The position numbers were made by a program, and so were the translations under genes. A DNA stretch of 11,285 nucleotides from an uncultured Clostridia bacterium (GTDB lineage: Bacteria; Bacillota; Clostridia; Oscillospirales; Ruminococcaceae), in contig CALCSA010000474.1 in assembly GCA_937894185.1 (NCBI GenBank), forward strand, positions 1 to 11,285, read 5' to 3'. The notes below the pieces were generated by a model. That model did not search any database and was not told the origin of the DNA. It worked only from the letters and a program-made list of their open reading frames with translations. This document shows, one piece after another, positions 1 to 7,317 of this stretch (positions within the stretch are counted from its first letter, which is position 1; each line of letters opens with the position of its first letter).

Positions 1-825
1 CGCCAGACCGATACCTTTTCCACAGAACTCCAGACCTTTGCCCGGCAGAACAACCAACCCGACCCCTACCGCCGGGAGCAGCGGGCCCGGCTGGTGCCTC
101 CCATGGTGCTGACCCGCAGCGAGTGGGACTATTTCTATGCTTTTGCAGGTTATCGCTACCCTTACTTTTCCCAGAGGTTTCTTGCGTTTTCTGATGATCT
201 TATGTCCATGCTGGTGCGGCGCAGCGGGCGCAAGAACATTCTGGCCAAGGACGCCTATGTCTTTCACTTTGGCAGCGTGACCATGCGGGAGGATGCCGGT
301 GGACAGCTTCTGACCCAAGGGCGGATTGCGTTTTTACACGCCTTTGGGACCGATCCCTGGGGCAAGGGCTTTTGCTTTGATCCGGTTCTGATGGAGGCGC
401 TGCCCTTTGAAGCTACCATGCCGGTTAATATCTTGGGCGTCAACTGCGGCATGGGAAGCAACCCCCTCAAGATAAAGGAGCTCCTCAAAGAGAAGGCCCA
501 CAATTTGCAGGTTACCCTTTACAACGCCACACAAGAAGAGCAGTATTGGCCGGATTTGGAACAGCTCTCCCATCAAATTGTGCTGATCACCGACGGAGCT
601 AAGCTCTCGTCGGCATTTTCTCCCACAGTGTTCCAATATATTATAGTAGACCATTGTGTTCTGGAGCCGGAAATTCTGGAGCGAACGGCGGCCCATCTTT
701 TCACCCGGCTAGAGAAAGGTGGGGTCTTGGCTATCCGCCTGCCTCAAGACATCTCTCCCACCACGGTAGGGGAGGGGGCCTCCACGATCACTCAAGCCGG
801 AAGCTGGACCCTGATCCACCGGTGA
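1..825 (+). CDS. Glycosyltransferase family 2, C-terminal part, with a methyltransferase-like C-terminal domain (5' truncated)
   Basis: The frame is open from base 1, so the gene starts upstream and only the last 274 residues are visible. The first ~125 visible residues resemble the end of a GT2 fold: an aromatic stretch (YRYPYFSQRF), an acidic FSDDLMSMLVRRSG segment like the F..DDDL..RLR..G motif, then a conserved VFHFGSVT and a FGTDPW segment. The GT-A nucleotide-binding DXD part lies outside the window. From about visible residue 140 a second domain begins with VNILGVNCGMGSNP, a glycine-rich loop like motif I of class I SAM methyltransferases. It continues through YIIVDHCVLE and LEKGGVLAIRLP, which look like later strands of the same fold. 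It ends 17 bases before rfbF, so it probably belongs to the same operon and may transfer the sugar made by the following genes. Family assignment is fairly sure. Activity of the second domain is unproven. Confidence 0.72.
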   Translation, partial: RQTDTFSTELQTFARQNNQPDPYRREQRARLVPPMVLTRSEWDYFYAFAGYRYPYFSQRFLAFSDDLMSMLVRRSGRKNILAKDAYVFHFGSVTMREDAGGQLLTQGRIAFLHAFGTDPWGKGFCFDPVLMEALPFEATMPVNILGVNCGMGSNPLKIKELLKEKAHNLQVTLYNATQEEQYWPDLEQLSHQIVLITDGAKLSSAFSPTVFQYIIVDHCVLEPEILERTAAHLFTRLEKGGVLAIRLPQDISPTTVGEGASTITQAGSWTLIHR

Positions 826-842
826 CACAAAGGAGCGTGCCA

Positions 843-1625
843 ATGAAAACCGTGATTCTGGCAGGGGGATTGGGCACCCGCATTTCCGAGGAATCCCATC
901 TCAAGCCCAAGCCCATGATCGAAATTGGGGGACAGCCCATCCTCTGGCATATTATGAAGCTATACTCTCATTACGGCCACAACGACTTTATCATCTGCGC
1001 CGGATACAAAGCCCACAGCATTAAGCAGTATTTTTTTGACTACTGCCTTCACCGCTCAGACGTTACCTTTGATTTCTCTCGGGAAAACCACATGACCATC
1101 TTAAAGAATATAGCCGAACCATGGAAGGTGACGGTGGTGGATACCGGCCTTGCCACCATGACGGGAGGCCGGGTCAAGCGGATTCAGCGGTACATTGGCG
1201 ATGAGCGCTTTCTCCTCACCTACGGCGACGGAGTCAGCGATGTGGATATAAAGAAGCTGATTTCCTTTCATCAAAGCCACGGCAGGCTGGCTACCCTGAC
1301 GGCCATTCAGCCGGGGAGCCGGTTCGGAGTGCTGGACATTGACGGCAGTCAACAAATTCGGCAGTTCTCTGAAAAAAGGCAGGAGGACGGCGGCTGGGTC
1401 AACGGCGGCTTTATGGTGCTGGAACCCAAGGTGTTCGACTACATCCAAGGGGATGACACTGTGCTGGAGCGGGAGCCTTTGGAGCGTCTGGCAGGGGAGG
1501 GGAACCTGAAGGCGTATCTCCACAGCGGCTTTTGGCAGTGTATGGATACCATGCGGGACAAGATGCATCTGGAGGAGCTTTGGAATAAGGGCAGTCCTCC
1601 TTGGAAGGTGTGGGAGCAGGAATGA
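843..1625 (+). CDS. rfbF: Glucose-1-phosphate cytidylyltransferase
   Basis: It makes CDP-glucose from CTP and glucose-1-phosphate, the committed first step towards CDP-linked 6-deoxy and 3,6-dideoxyhexoses, in the cytoplasm. The 260-residue product has the usual family length. Visible nucleotidyltransferase motifs are LAGGLGTR (6-13), KPKPM (21-25), the metal/nucleotide-binding TYGDGVSD (126-133), WVNGGFMV (185-192) and the C-terminal GFWQCMDT (229-236). The HIMKLYSHYG and FIICAGYK segments are typical of RfbF rather than RmlA or GalU. The start is the ATG at 843, preceded by AGGAG at 831-835 with a 7-base spacer. The reading frame is open further upstream, but that part only overlaps the preceding gene in another frame. 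Its stop overlaps the rfbG start in an ATGA junction, suggesting translational coupling. It may also be called ddhA or ascA. Confidence 0.95.
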   Translation: MKTVILAGGLGTRISEESHLKPKPMIEIGGQPILWHIMKLYSHYGHNDFIICAGYKAHSIKQYFFDYCLHRSDVTFDFSRENHMTILKNIAEPWKVTVVDTGLATMTGGRVKRIQRYIGDERFLLTYGDGVSDVDIKKLISFHQSHGRLATLTAIQPGSRFGVLDIDGSQQIRQFSEKRQEDGGWVNGGFMVLEPKVFDYIQGDDTVLEREPLERLAGEGNLKAYLHSGFWQCMDTMRDKMHLEELWNKGSPPWKVWEQE

Positions 1626-2686
1626 GGGATTTTTCTTTTTACCGGGGCAAAAAAGTGCTGGTAACAGGCCACACCGGATTCAAAGGCTCTTGGCTGTGCC
1701 GCATTCTGGCCGATCTGGGGGCGGATGTCACCGGGTATGCCCTAAAGCCTCCTGCCGGGGGCCTCTACTCCCTTCTGGATTTGGACCAAAGAATCTCCTC
1801 GGTCATAGGGGATGTGCGGGATTTTTCCTGCCTGCAAGCTGCTTTTAACAAAGCACGGCCTGAGATTGTCCTCCACATGGCGGCCCAGCCTTTGGTGCGC
1901 CAGAGCTATGAGGACCCGGTTTCTACCTATGCCGTCAATGTCATGGGGACGGTGCATCTGCTGGAGTGCCTGCGGCAGAGTGACTGTGTCCGCTCCCTTG
2001 TTAACGTAACCACCGACAAGGTGTACGAAAACCGGGAGTGGGTGTGGGGCTACCGGGAAACCGACCGCCTCAACGGCTCCGATCCTTACTCCAACAGCAA
2101 GTCCTGCTCTGAACTGGTCACCTCCTGCTACGGCACCTCCTTCTTACAGGAGGCCGGGGTGGCGGTTTCCACCGCGCGGGCGGGGAATGTCATCGGCGGG
2201 GGAGACTTTTCCCCGGACCGGGTCCTCCCCGACTGCGTTCGCGCCGCCAAAAGCGGAAAGCCTGTTTTTCTGCGCAATCCCCATTCGGTCCGGCCCTACC
2301 AGCATGTTTTGGAGCCGCTGTTCGCCTACTTGGAAATTGCCCGGCAGCAGTATCACAACCCTGCATTGGCGGGTCACTACAACGGGGGCCCGGCGCAGGA
2401 CGGCTGCGTCACAACGGCGGAGCTGGCCGGCCGGTTCTGCGCCTGTTGGGGAGAGGGCATGACGTGGCAGAGCCGGGAGGATCAGGGCCCCCGGGAGTCC
2501 AACTTCTTAAAGCTGGACTGTTCCAAGCTGCAAAGCGCACTGAACTGGGCCCCCCGCTGGAACATCGCCCAAGCCGTAGAAAAGACGGTGGAATGGGCCA
2601 AGGTTCATCAAAAAGGGGGAGACATTGCCGACTGTATGGGTCGGCAGATGCAAGAATATCTGGAAAGCGGAGGGAAGGCCGGATGA
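1622..2686 (+). CDS. rfbG: CDP-glucose 4,6-dehydratase
   Basis: This NAD-dependent short-chain dehydratase converts CDP-glucose to CDP-4-keto-6-deoxyglucose, the second pathway step. The 354-residue product is of normal length. The Rossmann signature GHTGFKG lies at residues 16-22, directly after the first beta strand. The dehydratase-type TTDK is at 130-133, with Asp and Lys where dehydratases carry their acid/base residues. The catalytic YSNSK (Tyr156, Lys160) follows. HMAAQPLVRQSYEDP and RAGNVIGGGDF are characteristic of this enzyme. An in-frame ATG lies upstream at 1601, but ATG 1622 is preferred because the protein then starts just before the Rossmann strand, GGAG sits a few bases upstream, and the ATGA overlap with rfbF matches the other junctions. 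The stop again overlaps the next start. Also known as ddhB or ascB. Confidence 0.95.
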   Translation: MRDFSFYRGKKVLVTGHTGFKGSWLCRILADLGADVTGYALKPPAGGLYSLLDLDQRISSVIGDVRDFSCLQAAFNKARPEIVLHMAAQPLVRQSYEDPVSTYAVNVMGTVHLLECLRQSDCVRSLVNVTTDKVYENREWVWGYRETDRLNGSDPYSNSKSCSELVTSCYGTSFLQEAGVAVSTARAGNVIGGGDFSPDRVLPDCVRAAKSGKPVFLRNPHSVRPYQHVLEPLFAYLEIARQQYHNPALAGHYNGGPAQDGCVTTAELAGRFCACWGEGMTWQSREDQGPRESNFLKLDCSKLQSALNWAPRWNIAQAVEKTVEWAKVHQKGGDIADCMGRQMQEYLESGGKAG

Positions 2687-4032
2687 GTTTGGACGCCATG
2701 ACGGAACTGCAGGCAAGGCAGGAGATTCTGGAGGCTGTGAGGCAGTACGCGATAGCCTACCACAGCCCCAAGGCAAAGCTCCGGGAAGGGGAGCGGATTG
2801 CTTATGCGGGGCGGGTCTACGATGAGGATGAAATGGTGCGTCTGGTGGACAGCGCCTTGGACTTCTGGCTGACTGCCGGACGATACACCGACGCCTTGGA
2901 GGAAAAGCTGGCTGATTTTTTGAGAGTCAGATACTGTTCCTTTGTCAACTCCGGGTCCTCGGCCAACCTGCTGGCCTTTATGGCCCTGACCTCCCCGCTG
3001 CTGGGGGAGCGGGCCATTGCCCGGGGAGACGAGGTGATTACGGTGGCCTGCGGGTTTCCCACCACAGTGGCCCCCATCATCCAGTATGGGGCGGTCCCGG
3101 TGTTTGTGGATGTCACCCTGCCCCAATACAACATCGATCTGGAGGCCATGAGGCAGGCGCTTTCCCCCAAGACAAAGGCGGTGATGCTGGCGCACACTCT
3201 GGGCAATCCCTTTGCTTTGGACGATGTGGCAACGTTCTGCAAGGACCATCATCTCTGGCTGGTGGAGGACAACTGCGATGCTTTGGGGGCAACATTTTTC
3301 ATCGATGGGGAGGAGCGGTACACCGGTACCGTGGGAGACATTGGAACCTCCAGCTTTTATCCCCCTCACCACATGACAACAGGGGAGGGGGGCGCAGTTT
3401 ACACCAATAGTCCCCTGCTGCACAAGATCCTTCGCTCCCTGCGGGATTGGGGCAGGGATTGCGTGTGCCCTTCCGGCCGGGATAACCTGTGCGGCCATCG
3501 GTTTGACCGGCAGTACGGGGAGCTTCCCTTGGGATACGACCACAAATACGTCTACTCCCACTTTGGGTACAACCTCAAGGCCACGGACCTTCAGGCCGCC
3601 ATTGGCTGCGCCCAGTTGGAGAAGCTCCCCGCCTTTATTCAGCGCCGCAACCAGAACTTCCGCCGCCTGTACCAAGGCCTTGCACATCTTTCCAACCAGA
3701 TCATCCTGCCCCAGTCCTGTCCGGGAGCCGTCCCCAGCTGGTTTGGATTCCCCATTACCTGCAAAGAAAAAGGAAAGCGGGACTCTGTGGTGGCTCATTT
3801 GGAGCAGGCGGGAATTCAAACCAGAATGCTCTTTGCCGGAAACATTCTAAAGCACCCCTGCTTTGATTTAATGAGGACGGAAGGCCGCGGCTACCGTGTG
3901 GTGGGGAAGCTGCCAAACACTGATGAGATTATGACAAGCACCTTCTGGGTCGGCGTTTACCCCGGACTTTCGGAGCAGCAGTTGGAGTATATGATTGCCA
4001 CGGTAGAAGAAGCCTTTTCCTGTGGTGCTTGA
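2683..4032 (+). CDS. rfbH: CDP-4-keto-6-deoxyglucose-3-dehydrase (E1, PMP and [2Fe-2S] dependent)
   Basis: It catalyses C3 dehydration of CDP-4-keto-6-deoxyglucose through a PMP Schiff base. Reduction of the resulting glucoseen then gives the 3-deoxy sugar, with electrons passed through the enzyme's iron-sulfur cluster. The 449-residue product has the aspartate-aminotransferase fold with NSGSSANLLAF (89-99) and LVEDNCDALG (193-202). At the usual PLP-lysine site (SFYPPHH, 224-230) His229 replaces lysine, the hallmark that prevents transamination. The cluster ligands C-X-C-X7-C are Cys260, Cys262 and Cys270, with Cys198 as the upstream fourth. The loop between Cys198 and Cys260 is about four residues longer than the C-X57-C I recall for the Yersinia enzyme. 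The start is ATG 2683, with GGAGGG at 2669-2674 and an ATGA overlap with rfbG. The frame is open upstream to 2446, but that part is overlap with rfbG. No partner E3 reductase gene is in the window. Also ddhC or ascC. Confidence 0.95.
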   Translation: MSLDAMTELQARQEILEAVRQYAIAYHSPKAKLREGERIAYAGRVYDEDEMVRLVDSALDFWLTAGRYTDALEEKLADFLRVRYCSFVNSGSSANLLAFMALTSPLLGERAIARGDEVITVACGFPTTVAPIIQYGAVPVFVDVTLPQYNIDLEAMRQALSPKTKAVMLAHTLGNPFALDDVATFCKDHHLWLVEDNCDALGATFFIDGEERYTGTVGDIGTSSFYPPHHMTTGEGGAVYTNSPLLHKILRSLRDWGRDCVCPSGRDNLCGHRFDRQYGELPLGYDHKYVYSHFGYNLKATDLQAAIGCAQLEKLPAFIQRRNQNFRRLYQGLAHLSNQIILPQSCPGAVPSWFGFPITCKEKGKRDSVVAHLEQAGIQTRMLFAGNILKHPCFDLMRTEGRGYRVVGKLPNTDEIMTSTFWVGVYPGLSEQQLEYMIATVEEAFSCGA

Positions 4033-4042
4033 GGGAGAAGCC

Positions 4043-4612
4043 ATGCAAAACTTTGAATTTGCCAACTCCCCGCTGCTGGGGATTTCTGTTATCACGCCCC
4101 TTTACGCCGAGGACGAGAGGGGCTATTTTTTAAAAAGCTACCAGCGGGATGTGTTTGAACAGAACCAAATCCCCTGTGATCTCTTTGAAACCTTTGAGAC
4201 AGGTTCCCGGCGGGGGGTAGTCCGGGGCTTGCATTTTCAGGACCGGAACCCACAGGCCAAGCTGGTCCGTGCACCTTATGGGGAAGTGTTTGATGTGGCG
4301 GTGGACCTGCGGCCCCAATCCCCAACCTTGGGGAAATGGGAGAGCTTTCGCCTTTCGGCCCAAAACAGGCAGATGCTTTTGGTGCCCGCCGGATTTGCCC
4401 ATGGCTTTTTGGTGCTTTCTGATTTTGCCGTGGTGAGCTACTGCTGCGACGGCCCCTACTCCAAAGAAACCGACAGCGGCATCCTTTGGAGCGACAGGGA
4501 TCTGGCCATCCCCTGGCCTGTGGAGGACCCCTCGGCCTGTATCGTCTCGGAGCGGGACCAAAAGCTTCAGAGTTTTGCCCAGTATGTCCGGTCGCGAAGG
4601 GGGTTCCTATGA
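4043..4612 (+). CDS. RmlC-type cupin sugar-nucleotide epimerase, probably CDP-3,6-dideoxyhexulose 5-epimerase (AscE-like)
   Basis: The 189-residue cupin resembles dTDP-4-dehydrorhamnose 3,5-epimerase. Visible family features are RGYF (26-29), GVVRGLHFQ with the catalytic-type His64, KLVR with Lys73, GEVFDVAVDLR (80-90), LVPAGFAHGFLVLSD (113-127), the active-site tyrosine region YCCDGPYS (Tyr133, Tyr139) and GILWSD (146-151). The segment before the histidine reads FETFETGSRRG, where RmlC normally has a QDN-type substrate-contact stretch, so the substrate may not be the standard dTDP sugar. It sits 10 bases after rfbH, whose product has already lost the C3 hydroxyl, so only C5 epimerisation makes sense. 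That is the role of AscE in ascarylose synthesis. Start ATG 4043 has GGGAG at 4033-4037; an earlier GTG at 4022 would overlap rfbH. The fold is sure, the exact substrate is inferred from context. Confidence 0.82.
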   Translation: MQNFEFANSPLLGISVITPLYAEDERGYFLKSYQRDVFEQNQIPCDLFETFETGSRRGVVRGLHFQDRNPQAKLVRAPYGEVFDVAVDLRPQSPTLGKWESFRLSAQNRQMLLVPAGFAHGFLVLSDFAVVSYCCDGPYSKETDSGILWSDRDLAIPWPVEDPSACIVSERDQKLQSFAQYVRSRRGFL

Positions 4613-5523
4613 AAAAAGCCGTCGTCACAGGGGCTGGGGGGTTCATCGGCCGGGCATTGGTGGAGGAACTGGCTCAAAGCGGCTATCGGGTTTTTGCGGT
4701 GCTGCGCCGCCCCCCGCCAAAGTGGGAGTGGAAGGATAAATCGGTGGAGGTAGTTTGCCGCCCCCTTTCCCAAATTGCGGAGCTGGAGCATCTAATCCCG
4801 GACCGGGACATTGATTTATTCTTCCATCTCGCTTGGGAGGGCACTGCGGGGGAAGGTCGTGCCAACTCCCGGTTGCAGCTGCAAAACATCCAATGGGCCA
4901 TAGACTGTGTGGAGGTGGCTGCCAATATGGGATGCTCCCGGGTGGTCTGCTCCGGCAGCATCTGCGAACAAGAAGTGCTGGCCGCCCTCGGAACATCGGG
5001 GACGGCCCTCCCCCCCGATTCCCTGTACGGAAGCGCCAAGCTCACCGCACACTGTATGTGCAGCGCCGTTGCGGGCAGCCGGGGGATTCCTTTGCTGTGG
5101 CCGGTAATCACCAACGCATACGGCGCAGGGGAAAAGTCCCCCCGGCTGATCAATGGAAGCATCCGCGCCATGCTGCGGGGGGAGCCCCTGCGCTTTACCA
5201 AGGCCACCCAGCCTTACGATTTTGTCTACATTACCGATGTGGCAAGGGCCCTGCGCCTGATTGGGGAGCGGGGAAGCCCCTTTTGCGAATACATCATCGG
5301 CAGCCCCCGTCCAAAGCCCCTCAAAGAGTTTTTGATGGAGATGCGGGATGTGGTAGCGCCCCATCACGCGCTGGAATTTGGCGCTCTGCCCTTTACCGGA
5401 CAGGAGCTGCCCCTTTCCGCCTTTGATGGCAGCCGAACCCGGCGGGATACGGGTTGTTGGCCGGAGGTTTCCTTTGCGGAGGGAATCCGCCGCACCGCCC
5501 ATTGGATTCAAGCGGGAGGGTGA
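4609..5523 (+). CDS. Extended SDR, probable CDP-3,6-dideoxyhexulose 4-reductase (AscF/RfbJ-like)
   Basis: This 304-residue NAD(P)-dependent sugar-nucleotide reductase or epimerase starts with the Rossmann motif TGAGGFIG (7-14). It carries the FHLAWEG strand (72-78), a serine-containing CSGSICEQE (114-122) and catalytic YGSAK (Tyr140, Lys144). It ends with the FVYITDVARAL segment common in this family. As the last enzyme of the cassette, it would reduce the 4-keto group to give the final CDP-3,6-dideoxyhexose, as AscF does after AscE, or RfbJ in abequose synthesis. The start ATG 4609 overlaps the epimerase stop (ATGA) and has AAGGGGG at 4597-4603. The stereochemistry at C4 cannot be read from sequence, so the product could be ascarylose or its C4 epimer. 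A 4-epimerase or a reductase for another sugar is possible but less economical. Confidence 0.78.
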   Translation: MKKAVVTGAGGFIGRALVEELAQSGYRVFAVLRRPPPKWEWKDKSVEVVCRPLSQIAELEHLIPDRDIDLFFHLAWEGTAGEGRANSRLQLQNIQWAIDCVEVAANMGCSRVVCSGSICEQEVLAALGTSGTALPPDSLYGSAKLTAHCMCSAVAGSRGIPLLWPVITNAYGAGEKSPRLINGSIRAMLRGEPLRFTKATQPYDFVYITDVARALRLIGERGSPFCEYIIGSPRPKPLKEFLMEMRDVVAPHHALEFGALPFTGQELPLSAFDGSRTRRDTGCWPEVSFAEGIRRTAHWIQAGG

Positions 5524-5680
5524 TGAAAGACTTACCATACCTACCACAAACGGGCAGAGCAGGAAAAGCCTTCTTGCTTTGCCTGTCCCTTTGCCCGGGG
5601 ATACCATCACACTGATAATCATTTATCGGCAGCTTTCCGGCGCTTTTTTGCCAACTCGACAAGAAGCCCTTTCATATCAC

Positions 5681-5716
5681 CTTATCTTCCCCTTAACCGG
5701 AAGGGGAAGAGGTAAG
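5681..5716 (+). terminator. Hairpin, possible transcript end of the polysaccharide operon
   Basis: A perfect 10-bp stem (5685-5694 with 5701-5710, loop AACCGG) is extended by CTTA/TAAG across a two-base bulge. The sequence after it is not a T-run, so it is not a typical intrinsic terminator. It could be a processed 3' end or a structure in the leader of the next gene. Only the inverted repeat is certain. Confidence 0.4.
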
Positions 5717-5750
5717 ATTCCACATGTTTACCATATGTTTTCTGTAACTG

Positions 5751-5779
5751 TTGCTAGAAAACGGTTTCAATGGTAAAAT
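5751..5779 (+). promoter_or_regulatory. Sigma-A-type promoter for the NSS transporter gene
   Basis: TTGCTA (5751-5756) and TAAAAT (5774-5779) are separated by 17 bases. They match four and five of six consensus positions. Transcription would start near 5786, giving a leader of about 25 bases before the start codon. The Shine-Dalgarno GAGGTGA (5799-5805) follows directly. Confidence 0.65.
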
Positions 5780-5810
5780 AGAAAGAATCATTATAGTTGA
5801 GGTGAGAGGA

Positions 5811-7208
5811 ATGAGTGAACAAAATCAAAATGCCGGACATAGCCCATCCGCTCCGGAAAAGAAAGGCTTTACCGGCAGCGTGGGTTATGTGATGGCCGTG
5901 GCAGGTTCCGCGGTGGGTCTGGGAAATATCTGGAGGTTCCCTTACTTGGCCGCAAAGTATGGCGGGGGAACGTTTCTGTTGGTTTACCTGATTCTGCTGG
6001 TAACCTTTGGTTATCCCCTGATTATCTCCGAAACCGCTCTGGGCCGCATGACCGGCAAAAGTCCTGTGGGCGCATTTGGCACCTTTGGCAAAGGCCCGCA
6101 CTTTAAATTTGGCGGTTGGATCAACGCGATTGTACCAATGCTGATTGCCCCATACTACTGTGTCATCGGCGGTTGGGTGATTAAGTATTTGTTTGAATAC
6201 ATCGTCGGCAACTCCCAAGGTGTGATGGAAGATGGCTACTTTGGCAATTTTATCGCGTCACCCATGGGGATGGAAGTTTGCTTTTTGGTGTTTGCCGTCA
6301 TGGTGATTGCGGTGGTGTTCTGCGGCATTGTCAACGGTGTGGAAAAAACATCGATGGTTATGATGCCCATCCTGCTGGTTTTGGCGGTTGTCATTGCGGT
6401 ATATTCCATGACCCGCCCCGGTGCCATGGAAGGCGTCAAGTATTTCCTGATCCCCGACTGGAGCCAGTTTTCCCTTCTGACCGTAGGCGCCGCTCTGGGA
6501 CAGCTGTTCTTTTCCCTTTCCATTGCCATGGGTATTCTGTACACCTACGGCTCCTACATTCAACAGGATGTGGATATTGAAAAAACCACCAAGCAGGTGG
6601 CGATCTTCGATACCTCCGTTGCCTTGCTGGCTGGCCTCATGATCATTCCTGCCGTGTTTGCCTTTTCCGGCGGAGATGCCGACGCCCTCAACTCCGGCCC
6701 TTCCCTGATGTTTATCACCATTCCTAAGGTGTTTGCCAGCATGGGGATGGGCGGCATTGTAGGCGTTGCCTTCTTCCTGATGGTTCTGTTTGCCGCTCTG
6801 ACCAGCGCCATCTCCCTGATGGAGACCGGTGTGGCCACCTTTCAGGATCAGACCGGATGGAGCCGCAACAAATGCGGTGTGCTGATGAGCTTCGTTATCC
6901 TCGCCGTGGGAACCCTCTGTGCCTTTGGCTTTAACCTGTGGGATTTTATTCAGCCCTTTGGCATGTCGGTGCTGGATTTTTTGGACTTTATCACCAACTC
7001 CATTATGATGCCCATTGGTGCCCTGTGTACCTGCCTGCTGATTGTGCGGGTGGTGGGGCGCAAAAAGATTGGAGAAGAGATCAAGGCGTCCTCTCCCTTC
7101 CAACTGCAAAAAATGTACAACTTTTCCATTGCCTATCTGGCCCCCATCTGCCTGATTGTGATTCTGCTGCTTTCCGTTGGCAATGTGTTGGGATGGATCA
7201 CCATCTAA
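5811..7208 (+). CDS. Sodium-dependent transporter, neurotransmitter:sodium symporter (NSS/SNF) family
   Basis: An integral membrane secondary transporter of 465 residues, expected to import an amino acid or related compound with sodium. The family signature GSAVGLGNIWRFPY lies at residues 32-45 in helix 1, the unwound substrate-site helix, with GGGTFLLVYL following. The central FFSLSIAMGILYTYGSYI corresponds to the broken helix 6. I count about 11 hydrophobic spans, matching the 11-helix bacterial subgroup (Tyt1/MhsT-like) rather than 12-helix LeuT. The N-terminal ~20 residues are polar and cytoplasmic. The frame extends upstream to a TTG at 5751, but ATG 5811 is chosen because GAGGTGA lies 5 bases before it and the upstream part overlaps the promoter. 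It is monocistronic, with its own promoter, and converges on the next gene. The substrate cannot be told from sequence, though tyrosine, tryptophan or a branched-chain amino acid are known for relatives. Confidence 0.93.
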   Translation: MSEQNQNAGHSPSAPEKKGFTGSVGYVMAVAGSAVGLGNIWRFPYLAAKYGGGTFLLVYLILLVTFGYPLIISETALGRMTGKSPVGAFGTFGKGPHFKFGGWINAIVPMLIAPYYCVIGGWVIKYLFEYIVGNSQGVMEDGYFGNFIASPMGMEVCFLVFAVMVIAVVFCGIVNGVEKTSMVMMPILLVLAVVIAVYSMTRPGAMEGVKYFLIPDWSQFSLLTVGAALGQLFFSLSIAMGILYTYGSYIQQDVDIEKTTKQVAIFDTSVALLAGLMIIPAVFAFSGGDADALNSGPSLMFITIPKVFASMGMGGIVGVAFFLMVLFAALTSAISLMETGVATFQDQTGWSRNKCGVLMSFVILAVGTLCAFGFNLWDFIQPFGMSVLDFLDFITNSIMMPIGALCTCLLIVRVVGRKKIGEEIKASSPFQLQKMYNFSIAYLAPICLIVILLLSVGNVLGWITI

Positions 7209-7257
7209 CCGCTGCACGGTCATTCGAATGCCGGACATACTTATGACAGCATAAGAA

Positions 7258-7298
7258 AAGCGCCTTCCGCCGCTGGAACACAGCGATGGAGGGCGCTT
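7258..7298 (-). terminator. Intrinsic terminator for the minus-strand MBL-fold gene, possibly shared with the convergent transporter gene
   Basis: The arms 7258-7268 and 7288-7298 pair over 11 positions with one G-T wobble (AAGCGCC..TCC with GGA..GGCGCTT). An inner CGCTG/CAGCG stem and a short loop continue the hairpin. Read on the minus strand, the hairpin is followed by TTTTCTTAT (around 7251-7259), giving a U-rich tail. On the plus strand the following bases are not T-rich, so plus-strand termination is less certain. A small CTTATG/CATAAG hairpin lies beside it at 7240-7255. Confidence 0.7.
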
Positions 7299-7317
7299 GC
7301 CATCTGCCGAATCGGCT

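Larger units (their letters stand above)
5524..5810 (+). other. Intergenic region between the polysaccharide operon and the NSS transporter gene
   Basis: No convincing gene. It holds an imperfect hairpin around 5560-5585, a stronger one at 5681-5716 and a promoter at 5751-5779 (listed separately). A 30-codon frame starting at ATG 5523 overlaps the reductase stop as TGATG, but its spacing from the purine run at 5514-5520 is too short for confidence and the product is not recognisable. No clear U-tract terminator was found, so the end of the operon transcript is unresolved. Confidence 0.6.

Noticed and set aside
2608..3819. A 403-codon open frame on the minus strand
   Set aside because: It lies wholly opposite rfbG/rfbH, has no recognisable domain and no ribosome-binding site or promoter. 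It is a by-product of the GC-rich codon use of the real genes.
5378..5776. A 132-codon plus-strand frame spanning the reductase 3' end and the gap
   Set aside because: It begins out of frame inside the reductase, has no domain or ribosome-binding site and overlaps the transporter promoter.
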